From: Flavobacteriales bacterium | GTDB lineage: Bacteria; Bacteroidota; Bacteroidia; Flavobacteriales_D; Sanyastnellaceae | Reading direction: 5' to 3' | DNA: 64,000 nt | NCBI GenBank assembly: GCA_029238785.1 | Contig: JAQWFN010000003.1 | Location: 1-64,000 of the forward strand | Part shown: piece by piece, positions 17,182 to 25,900 of the stretch | Layout: each line of letters begins with the position of its first letter | Position numbering within the stretch: the first letter of the stretch is position 1 | Notes under the pieces: model-generated | Told to the model about the DNA's origin: nothing | Databases searched by the model: none | The model's input: the letters and a program-made list of their open reading frames with translations, nothing else | Program-made: the position numbers and the translations under genes

Positions 17182-18006
17182 ATGAAAAAGGCATTATACC
17201 TCCTCGCGGCCGTGTTGATCTCGGTGAGCAGCATCGCCCAGTCGCAAAAAGCAAGTCGTGTGAAAATGGACACACTTCCAGATTATGAGCTCCGTACTGC
17301 TCATGCGAATACCGCTTTTAAAGCGGGCGAAAAACTCACTTACCGCATTCACTACGGATTTGTAGATGCTGGGGAAGCGGTGATTGAAGTAAAAGACTCT
17401 CCTTATACCTTCGATGGACGCGAAGCCTTTCACATTGTGGGAATTGGAAGAAGTCTTGGAGCCTTCAATTGGGTCTTTAAAGTACGCGATCGCTATGAAA
17501 CTTATTTCGATAAAAACGGACTCTTTCCTCATCGCTTTCTTCGCGACGTTAATGAAGGCGGTTACACGATCTATCAAGATTATAAATTCAACCAGAAAAA
17601 AAGAGCGGTAAGAACACACAGCAAAAAGGAATTTGCCACGCCAGAATTTGTGCAAGACATGCTTTCTTCTTTTTACTATGCTCGAACGCTAGACTACAAC
17701 AATGCTAAAATTGGCGATGTCTTTACCATTATGACCTATTTAGACGATGAAATTTTTCCTCTCAAAATAAAGTACATGGGCAAAGAAGACGTGAAAATGA
17801 GACAAGGAACTTTCCGATGTTTGAAATTCGTTCCGGTAATTCAAGAAGGAAGAATCTTTAAAGATGAAGAAGACATGAAGGTGTGGATTACCGACGATAA
17901 AAATCACATTCCAATCATGGTTGAGTCTAAAATACTTGTTGGAAGCATTAAAATGGAAGTTGTGAGCTATGAAGGCCTGCGAAATCCAATCGCAAAAATC
18001 AATTGA
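17182..18006 (+). CDS. DUF3108 domain protein
   Basis: A 274-residue exported protein with a signal peptide ending at about residue 19 (SSIAQ). The rest matches DUF3108: FKAGEKLTYRIHYG near residue 46, GRSLGAFNWVFKVRDRYETY, and the closing KVWITDDKNHIPIMVESKI. Proteins of this family are predicted beta-sheet periplasmic proteins of unknown function. It has its own likely promoter (17161-17168) and a strong terminator (18051-18096), so it is probably a single-gene unit. Confidence 0.85.
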   Translation: MKKALYLLAAVLISVSSIAQSQKASRVKMDTLPDYELRTAHANTAFKAGEKLTYRIHYGFVDAGEAVIEVKDSPYTFDGREAFHIVGIGRSLGAFNWVFKVRDRYETYFDKNGLFPHRFLRDVNEGGYTIYQDYKFNQKKRAVRTHSKKEFATPEFVQDMLSSFYYARTLDYNNAKIGDVFTIMTYLDDEIFPLKIKYMGKEDVKMRQGTFRCLKFVPVIQEGRIFKDEEDMKVWITDDKNHIPIMVESKILVGSIKMEVVSYEGLRNPIAKIN

Positions 18007-18050
18007 TCTGAACATTCTCTCCTCAAATACTATGAGGATTGCTCGATTTT

Positions 18051-18096
18051 TCCGTATTTCACCTTGTAAAGTCTTGGGTGAAATACGGATTTTTTT
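18051..18096 (+). terminator. Terminator of the DUF3108 gene
   Basis: Perfect 13-bp arms TCCGTATTTCACC (18051-18063) and GGTGAAATACGGA (18077-18089), then seven T residues. It lies upstream of and in the same reading frame as the tryptophan dioxygenase gene, which shows that this gene cannot start before it. Confidence 0.9.
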
Positions 18097-18107
18097 CGCC
18101 CAGAAAA

Positions 18108-19091
18108 ATGAACGGCAAGATGGAGTTGAAACCAGAGATTATTGAGAAAGTAAAATTACTTGAGGAAAAGTACGCCTCCATGGGCCAAGACTTAGCTGCT
18201 TATCTAGACGGCTTGCTCTATGCAGATTACCTCACCTATTGGGATTATATCCATTTAGACACGCTGTTGAGCCTTCAGAGTCCGAAAACAAGCTTTCCAG
18301 ATGAGGAAATCTTCATCATGTACCATCAAATTACAGAACTTTACTTCAAACTCTGCCTTCACGAATACGAACAAATCGCCGCTAGAGAAAAGTTAGATGC
18401 TGCTTTTATGATTGAACGTATCGGCCGTATCAACCGCTATTTCGAAGCCCTAACTAAAAGTTTTGATATAATGGTTGATGGAATGGACCAAGGTCAGTTC
18501 CTGAAATACCGCATGTCGCTACTCCCTGCTAGTGGCTTCCAATCTGGACAATACCGAAAAATTGAAATCTGCTCTACTTCTTTCGATAAGCTCGTACACA
18601 AAGATTTTCGCGACCAGTACTCGGAAAATCACGAAGTAAGCGATATCAAAGAGATGTATGAAAACATCTATTGGAAACAAGGCGCCACAGAATTAGCTAC
18701 CGGAAAAAAGACACTCACTTTAGTCCAGTTCGAACAGAAATACAGCAAAGAATTTATCGAACTCGCAGAGCGTTTCCATGAAGGCAATCTTTGGAAAAAA
18801 TACCTCAGCCTTTCTAAAGAAGAACAAGCAAATCCAAAATTGATTAACGCACTGCAGTGGATCGATAACAATGTGAACATTAATTGGCCCTTAATGCACT
18901 TTAAATCAGCGGTGCGCTATCTACAAAGAAACCCAGAAGACATTAAAGCAACAGGTGGAACCAACTGGCAAAAATACTTGCCCCCACGTTTTCAAAAAAG
19001 AATTTTCTTCCCGGCACTTTGGACAGAACAAGAAAAAGAAGATTGGGGCAAGGCTTGGGTCGAAAAAACGATTTTCAACGTCGAACACTGA
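18108..19091 (+). CDS. Tryptophan 2,3-dioxygenase
   Basis: A 327-residue heme dioxygenase that opens the indole ring of L-tryptophan to N-formylkynurenine, the first step of kynurenine breakdown. Family segments seen: LTYWDYIHLDTLLSLQ, FIMYHQITELYFKLCLHE (distal-side histidine), LPASGFQSGQYRKIE, and near the C-terminus MHFKSAVRYL followed by ATGGTNWQKYLPP, the usual heme-ligand and substrate-loop region. It is more divergent than the proteobacterial enzyme. Start placed at the ATG at 18108 (or 18120) because the frame upstream encodes a terminator hairpin. A RidA protein of the 2-aminomuconate deaminase type is nearby. Confidence 0.88.
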   Translation: MNGKMELKPEIIEKVKLLEEKYASMGQDLAAYLDGLLYADYLTYWDYIHLDTLLSLQSPKTSFPDEEIFIMYHQITELYFKLCLHEYEQIAAREKLDAAFMIERIGRINRYFEALTKSFDIMVDGMDQGQFLKYRMSLLPASGFQSGQYRKIEICSTSFDKLVHKDFRDQYSENHEVSDIKEMYENIYWKQGATELATGKKTLTLVQFEQKYSKEFIELAERFHEGNLWKKYLSLSKEEQANPKLINALQWIDNNVNINWPLMHFKSAVRYLQRNPEDIKATGGTNWQKYLPPRFQKRIFFPALWTEQEKEDWGKAWVEKTIFNVEH

Positions 19092-19188
19092 ACAAGATTT
19101 AGCGCTTCTTAGAAAAGGCAATGGCTTTTGAATTAATTTCGGTTTTTAGGGCGTGAATTTGCCCCTCAACTCCTTTTTTAGCTCAACA

Positions 19189-20436
19189 ATGACAAAGCGT
19201 TTTCAAACCCATTTATCTATTTTCTCCTTGGCACTTGTTCTTGTTGCTTGCAGTTTAGGCTCCAACTCGAACGACCCAGCTCTTGGCCCAGTTCAGCAAA
19301 GTGCAGAAGAATTAGCGCCCGTCAACACGAAGTTTGGTTTTAATCTTGACGATTTTCACGTTCAAACCGGGCACATCGAAAAAAATCAAGTGCTTTCCCA
19401 AATACTCTCCCCCTTTGGGATTTCAGCCTTGCAAATGGATCTTATCGCGAACAACTCAAGAGAAGTCTTTGATGTACGTAGAATCAAGCCAAAAAAACAA
19501 TGGCACCTGCTTCAAGCTACAGACAGCAGTCATACTCCACAATTCTTCATCTACGAAAGCTCGCCGCGCGACTACTATGTTTTCCAATTGCAAGACAGCA
19601 TTTATTGCTGGAAAGGCCAACATCCTACTGAAAAAACACTTCGCTACATTGAAGGCGAAATTGATGGGAGCTTGTACCAAACCATTGCTGATCAAGGCGC
19701 CCCAACGCTTTTAACACTTCAGCTTGCCAACCTTTACGCATGGAGTATCGACTTTTACCGCATCCAAAAGGGCGACGCTGTGAGCATGCTTTACGAAATA
19801 GAGACTGTAGATAGTGTGGTGGTTGGTGCGCCCCGAATTTTAGCTTCAAACTTCAAGCATAAAGGTCGCGACTTCAATGCCTTTTGCTTTGAAAACGACG
19901 GTCGCTTAATGCACTACGACGAGGAAGGAAGAAGCATGAAAAAAGCCTTCCTCAAAGCTCCTGTGGAATACAGCCGGATTTCAAGCAAGTTCACCAAAAA
20001 ACGCTACCACCCCGTACTGAAAAGGTACAAAGCTCACTTAGGAACCGATTATGCGGCTCCAAGAGGAACACCCATTGTAGCTGTTGCCGACGGAACCGTA
20101 ACGAAGTCGTCTTATACCAGCGGAAACGGGAAGTTTGTAAAAATCAAACACAACAGCGTTTACGAGACCCAATACCTGCACATGAGCAAGAGAGCTGTGA
20201 ATGTGGGCGATTTTGTAAAGCAGGGCGATGTGATTGGCTACGTAGGAAGTACTGGACTAGCTACTGGTCCGCACGTTTGTTTCCGATTCTGGAAAAATGG
20301 AGAACAAGTTAATCCATTGACCGAAGAACTACCATCAGCCGAGCCTTTACAAGACAGTTTGATGCCCTCCTTCATACTCGAAAAAGACCGCTTAATTCAA
20401 CTACAAGATTCGCTGAAAAATGAACTCACTCTTTAA
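19189..20436 (+). CDS. M23 family peptidase-like lipoprotein
   Basis: A 415-residue lipoprotein; the lipobox LVLVAC puts the lipidated cysteine at residue 21 when the ATG at 19189 is used (a GTG at 19153 is less likely). The C-terminal LytM/M23 domain has the first zinc motif HLGTD (H283, D287) and GPHVCF with H362. Active M23 enzymes have H-x-H at this last place; here the second is C364. It could still bind zinc, or the domain may be a non-catalytic regulator. The N-terminal half (about 45-250) resembles the regulatory part of Bacteroidota cell-wall peptidases. It overlaps the next lipoprotein gene by 17 bases. Confidence 0.85.
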   Translation: MTKRFQTHLSIFSLALVLVACSLGSNSNDPALGPVQQSAEELAPVNTKFGFNLDDFHVQTGHIEKNQVLSQILSPFGISALQMDLIANNSREVFDVRRIKPKKQWHLLQATDSSHTPQFFIYESSPRDYYVFQLQDSIYCWKGQHPTEKTLRYIEGEIDGSLYQTIADQGAPTLLTLQLANLYAWSIDFYRIQKGDAVSMLYEIETVDSVVVGAPRILASNFKHKGRDFNAFCFENDGRLMHYDEEGRSMKKAFLKAPVEYSRISSKFTKKRYHPVLKRYKAHLGTDYAAPRGTPIVAVADGTVTKSSYTSGNGKFVKIKHNSVYETQYLHMSKRAVNVGDFVKQGDVIGYVGSTGLATGPHVCFRFWKNGEQVNPLTEELPSAEPLQDSLMPSFILEKDRLIQLQDSLKNELTL

Positions 20437-21007
20437 AGGTTTAAGCCTTCTTCTCGTCCTTACAATCACAGCTTGTAACACGCCTCCATCATTAGACCTG
20501 GAAGACTACTTTTCACCTCAAAGCAGAAACCATTACCTCATTTTTAAGCCAAAACAAGCTCTCTGGAAACTCAGTGAAAACAGTGCTTCTCAAAACGATG
20601 AAAAAGTATTATTGAACCTCCCGTTCAATTCAACAAAGAGCAGCACCGCAGTTTCCATCGCAGACTTGCTAGAGAGGGACCTCTCCTCAGATCAATCCAT
20701 TATGGTCGATCCTTGGTTGCTCAATGAGGAAGAACGAGAAATTTACCAGTCAAAGGTCTCATTTCAACGCGCTATCATCATCACAAAAAACGGGGAATTA
20801 TTCATTGCGCAAAGCAGCGAAGGCACCGAAGTTTCTGCGTATAGTTTTCGCGACGACTTTATTGAGTACGGCGCCAAAACCATTATTCCGCTTCCTCATA
20901 GAAACAGAAACATGGGTTGGTACAGATACGGGGGAGCGAGCATTGAAATCACCAGCGCCTTTGTTGGGCAAGATCAAGCAGATGCTTACTTAATTGTAAG
21001 TGAATAA
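20420..21007 (+). CDS. Hypothetical lipoprotein
   Basis: A 195-residue protein with a lipoprotein signal (LTITAC, cysteine at residue 19). No domain is recognised. The mature part has mixed alpha/beta character and ends in IEITSAFVGQDQADAYLIVSE. Its start lies inside the end of the M23 peptidase gene (17-base overlap), so it is translated with that protein and may assist it in the envelope. It converges with lysS with only nine bases between the stop codons. Confidence 0.7.
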   Translation: MNSLFKGLSLLLVLTITACNTPPSLDLEDYFSPQSRNHYLIFKPKQALWKLSENSASQNDEKVLLNLPFNSTKSSTAVSIADLLERDLSSDQSIMVDPWLLNEEEREIYQSKVSFQRAIIITKNGELFIAQSSEGTEVSAYSFRDDFIEYGAKTIIPLPHRNRNMGWYRYGGASIEITSAFVGQDQADAYLIVSE

Positions 21008-21016
21008 AAGGAAGCC

Positions 21017-22726
21017 CTACTCTCCAGTGTAATGCACCAAGAGCGCTGAATCTGTTTTCTCCACTTTCGTGAGGCCCAGTTTACCTAAGGCTTTAATTCC
21101 TTTGTCCCACTGCTTGTTTGACAAGTTAGCAGCTAGCTTCAGCTCATCAAGCGGCATGCTCATTTTGGCCTTCAAAAGATCAACAATCGCTTTTTCGCTT
21201 TCGTTCAATTCAATCTTTTTCTCGCCAAATTTCTCTGGTCTCATTTGTGGGAAGAAAAGCACTTCTTGAATGCTTTCGTTGTTGGTAAGCAACATTACCA
21301 AACGGTCGATTCCAATGCCCATTCCTGAACACGGAGGCATACCGTATTCCAAAGCGCGAAGGAAATCTTGATCGATAAACATCGCTTCGTCATCACCACG
21401 CTCGTTCAAAGCCAATTGCTCTTCAAAGCGAGCGCGCTGGTCGATAGGGTCGTTCAACTCAGAGTAGGCATTCGCGATCTCTTTTCCGTTCACCATCAAC
21501 TCAAATCGCTCAGTAAGTTCGGGGTTCTCGCGGTGTTTTTTACAGAGGGGCGACATCTCAATCGGGTAATCCGTAATGAAGGTGGGTTGAATGTAGTTTC
21601 CTTCACACTTTTCACCAAAAATTTCATCAATCAACTTGCCTTTACCCATTGAGGGATCAATGTCTATTTTCAAGTCCTTACAAACCTCGCGTAGCTCATC
21701 CTCATTCATCCCAGAAATATCATGACCCGTGAATTCTTTGATGGAATCGATCATGCTCACTCGTTTGAATGGGCGTTGAAAGTTGATCTCGTTTTTACCC
21801 ACCGTAATGCTGGTTTTACCATGCAATTCAAGGCAAACGCGTTCGATCATTTCTTCGGTGAAATCCATCATCCAATTGTAGTCTTTATAGGCTACGTAGA
21901 TCTCCATTACCGTAAACTCCGGGTTATGAGTACGGTCCATTCCTTCGTTTCTAAAGTCTTTCGCAAACTCATACACCCCTTCGAATCCACCAACAATTAG
22001 TCGCTTCAAGTAAAGCTCATTGGCAATTCTCAAATACAAAGGAACATCAAGGGCATTGTGATGAGTGATAAACGGCCGAGCACTCGCTCCACCTGGAATG
22101 GGCTGAAGGATTGGTGTTTCTACCTCCAAATAGTCTCTTTCATTGAAAAAGTTACGCATGCTTTGCATCACTTTACTTCTTGCAATGAAGGTTGATTTTA
22201 CGTTTTCGTTGACAATCAAGTCAACATAGCGCATTCTGTAGCGCAATTCTGGATCTGAAAACTTATCGTGAACATTCCCTTGATCATCGGTTTTCACCAC
22301 GGGAAGTGGTCGGATCGACTTGCCCAAAACCGTCAACTTTTTTACTAAAATCGATGGTTCTCCGGTTTGAGTGGTAAATGTTGTTCCTTCCACCCCAATA
22401 AAATCGCCAAAATCAAGTAATTTTTTGAATACCGTGTTGTAAGCTTCCTTGTCTTCTCCTGGGCACAATTCATCTCTATTGACATAAATTTGAACCCTAC
22501 CCGTGGAATCCAAAAGTTCGGCAAAACTGGCTTTCCCCATTACACGAACGCTCATTAATCGCCCAGCAAGTACCACTTCTTTACCTTCTTTGAAGTCCTC
22601 AAGCAATTCTTCCGCCTTATGGCTGGCTTTGAATTCGGCTGCAGGAAAAGGCTCAATGCCCATTGCTCTTAGCTGCTCTAGCGCATTAATGCGAACAAGT
22701 TCTTGCTCTGATCTGTTTACACTCAT
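21017..22726 (-). CDS. lysS: Lysyl-tRNA synthetase (class II)
   Basis: A 569-residue class II aminoacyl-tRNA synthetase that charges tRNA-Lys. N-terminal OB-fold anticodon-binding domain (about 55-150), then the catalytic core with motif 1 region (RNFFNERDYLEVETP), motif 2 (FRNEGMDRTHNPEFT) and motif 3 (GMGIGIDRLVMLL). It has about 70 residues beyond the E. coli enzyme, a C-terminal helical extension (about 500-569) that is commonly present in Bacteroidota. A likely promoter is at 22752-22759. Cytoplasmic. Confidence 0.97.
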   Translation of the reverse strand: MSVNRSEQELVRINALEQLRAMGIEPFPAAEFKASHKAEELLEDFKEGKEVVLAGRLMSVRVMGKASFAELLDSTGRVQIYVNRDELCPGEDKEAYNTVFKKLLDFGDFIGVEGTTFTTQTGEPSILVKKLTVLGKSIRPLPVVKTDDQGNVHDKFSDPELRYRMRYVDLIVNENVKSTFIARSKVMQSMRNFFNERDYLEVETPILQPIPGGASARPFITHHNALDVPLYLRIANELYLKRLIVGGFEGVYEFAKDFRNEGMDRTHNPEFTVMEIYVAYKDYNWMMDFTEEMIERVCLELHGKTSITVGKNEINFQRPFKRVSMIDSIKEFTGHDISGMNEDELREVCKDLKIDIDPSMGKGKLIDEIFGEKCEGNYIQPTFITDYPIEMSPLCKKHRENPELTERFELMVNGKEIANAYSELNDPIDQRARFEEQLALNERGDDEAMFIDQDFLRALEYGMPPCSGMGIGIDRLVMLLTNNESIQEVLFFPQMRPEKFGEKKIELNESEKAIVDLLKAKMSMPLDELKLAANLSNKQWDKGIKALGKLGLTKVEKTDSALLVHYTGE

Positions 22727-22751
22727 GTGTGATGGTTTTATTTCTAGTCGA

Positions 22752-22759
22752 CAAAATTA
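22752..22759 (-). promoter_or_regulatory. Candidate -7 element for lysS
   Basis: Reads TAATTTTG on the minus strand, an exact TAnnTTTG match, 25 bases upstream of the lysS ATG. Confidence 0.45.
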
Positions 22760-22932
22760 CAAGTATTTCTATCACTTGCATTATAAAGCGTGACCCATGC
22801 TAAAATCTTACGTCAAAACTTGGAGTGTTAATCTTCGTGTAGAAGCAACGCTTTGCTTTCCTGATACGTCTATTATGAAGAAGGGTTGCTTGTTTTTGCA
22901 GTCCTATCTTCATCGACCTTGATAACTAGCTA

Positions 22933-25900
22933 GTGCAACGCATATTAGTAGCCATATTGCTTATGATTCCTTTTGGAGGTTTCGCTCAACTGACGATTGA
23001 AGCGAACACCAATGCTGGATGCGCTCCTTTTGGGGTGATTTTAAGCGTTACTTCTCCAGCGCCTGCAAGCATCAACAACTATGCTTGGTCAGTGACTTAT
23101 CCAGATAATACAGTTGAAACCGCCACCTCTGCAGAGTACATCGATATCCTCTCGATTCCGGGAGATTATACCGTAAGTCTTTCAATAAACAATGGTTCTC
23201 AGAGTATTACAGAAACCAACTTCATTACGGTTTACGGTTTACCTGAAGTGAACTTCGAAGTTGATGTGCAAGAAGGCTGTTATCCACTCTGTATTGAATT
23301 TACCGACTTAACCACAACTCAAGGAAGTAACATTGTTGAATGGTCATGGGATTTTGGGAATGGAACTACAAGTGCGTTGCAAAACCCAAGTTATTGCTAT
23401 CAAGACAATGGCGTGTATTCGCCGATTATGTCTGTTGAAGATGAATTCGGTTGTTACAACGACATTTCTATTCCCGGATTGATAACGGTTTTAGACGCTT
23501 TTCCCGAAGTGGGTTTTTTGCCTTCCACTTTTGCTGATTGTAATCCTCCTGCGATTATTGAATTTGAAAACAGTTCTTCAGGAAATGGGGGCTTGACCAG
23601 CTCTTGGGATTTTGACGATGGTTTTACAACAACAACTGTTGACGCTTCAGACATCACCCATACTTTCACTGCTGTTGGGCTTTATGAAGTTTGTTTGCAT
23701 GTTGAAGAACCCAATGGTTGTGCCGCAGATTCTTGTGTATTAATTGATGTTTCCCCCGCACCAACACCTTCGTTCGACCTCTCTGAAAGCTTGGTTTGTG
23801 CTGGTACTGAAATCACATTTACCGACACAAGCACGCCTACCCCAAGTAGCGTTTCGTGGGACATTGATGGGGATGGCTTTACAGACAGCACCTCACCCTC
23901 ATTTAACTCAATTACCGATACTGAAGGTGTTTTTAACCCAACACTAACTGTTGTATACAGTCCGGGCTGCTCTGCAAGTTCTGATGGAACACAAAGCCTT
24001 GAAGTATTGCAAGAACTAGTAGCGAACTTCAGTGCAGACAATACGTTCGCATGTGAGAGCCCGATAGAAGTTAATTTCACCAACCTCAGCTCAGGTCCAG
24101 GTATTTTGAGTTATGAATGGATCATCAACGGTGTTTCTCAAAGCACTACCAGTGATTACACCCACACCTTCAATGCTCCCGGTAGCTACGATGTAACGCT
24201 GCAAGTAACAAACGACAGTGGTTGTGTGAGCGAATTGGCTTTTGCTGATTTCGTCAACATCAATTCACTCGACATCAATTTCAACCTTCCGGCAATTGTT
24301 TGCACTGAAGAAGTGGTGGAGTTATCCAACGTAAACGTGAATAGCTTCGACCCTATTCTTGAGCTTGAATGGGATTTCAATGAAGATGGAATTACCGATG
24401 TTACTGGCAACACCCCAAGTTACATCTATTCGCTTCCTGGAGAATACTTTGTGTCTGTTGTTGTAACAACAGTGAGCGGTTGTTTGGCAGAAGTAGAGAG
24501 TATGGCCACGATTCTAGTTCAACCAGATGCACAAGCGGAGATCCTGTCTGGCCCAATCATCGGTTGCCCAGGTGAGCCTGTTGAATTTTGTGTTGAAACG
24601 GTTGAAGGCCTGAATTACAACTGGAACTTTGGAGATAACACAGGGTGGAACCTTATTGGTTTCCCCGAAACTTGTGTTCAACACGATTATCAAGATACCG
24701 GTTATTTCGATATCAGCTTAAGCCTCTACAATCAAGGATGTGGGAATCTGTTGGTATTGGAAGACTACCTCTACATCAGTGGTCCTGTAGCGCTTTTTCA
24801 AGCAATTGAAGACTGCTCAGATATTACCAATATCAGTTTTGTAGACAACAGTATTAGTGCCGATGAAATTATTTGGGATTTTGGTGATGGAAGCCCACTT
24901 GTTTATAACGACCCCAACCCCCAGCACCAGTATGCCTCCGAAGGACAATACACCGTAACTTTAACGGCCAGCAATAATTTAATCGATTGCCCAGACATCA
25001 CCACCACAACCCTCAATCTGGTAACCGAAGACATTGGCTTGAATTTTTTCCCCAGCGAAGGTTGTCCCGGCATGAATGTGAACATGCTTACCCCAGACCA
25101 AACCGAATATGAAATTTGGAACATCGATTTTGGAAATGGAACGGTGCTCGATGCCCATTGGGATGAAGGTTTAAATCGCTGGCAAGTGTATATCACTACC
25201 AATGGCGTTACCACCTACAGTCAATTCTCTTTCTTTGCCGACTTTATTCCATTTATCAACTATTCTCAAGGCGGGTTTTTCGACATTACCATCAATGCCA
25301 TTGATTGGAGTGGATGCGCAACTACTACGGTTTATGAAGATGCCATTGAGGTCTATAACGACTTCCTTTTTGCTGATTTTGCCATTAATGTAATCGACGA
25401 CTGTGATGAGGTGCGCTTAGAATTTGTTCCTACAGGAAACTTCTTGGATACTTGGGAATGGGAGTTTACCGATGGTACTATAAGCACGGATTTAATATTG
25501 GAGCACGTTTTCACTGCTCCCTACGACACCACCTTTGGAGCTACATTCACAGCTGCGGATAATTTTGGTTGTGGATCAACCGTAAGTCATGTGCTCGACA
25601 TTGTACCCCCACCAATTCCATCGTTTAACGCACTAAATGATCCGCTTTGTTGGGGTGATGTGCTGAATCTAGAAAATACTTCAGTTGGAGAAAACCTCAC
25701 TTACTCTTGGGATTTTGGCGACCCAAATTCCGGGGCAGATAACACCAGTACACTTGAGAACCCGACCCACGAATACAACGAAAATGGAAGCTTCACCGTT
25801 TGTTTGAATGCTACAAATACCGCAGGTTGTACGCAATCAGTTTGCAGTGATAACCTCGTAAACATTCTCAACCCTGTTGCAGAAGCTAGCTATACCAGCA

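Noticed and set aside
15184-19091. A tryptophan-degradation operon made of the RidA gene and tryptophan dioxygenase
   Set aside because: A pseudogene, a DUF3108 gene and two terminators separate them; only a loose neighbourhood remains and no other kynurenine-pathway gene is present.
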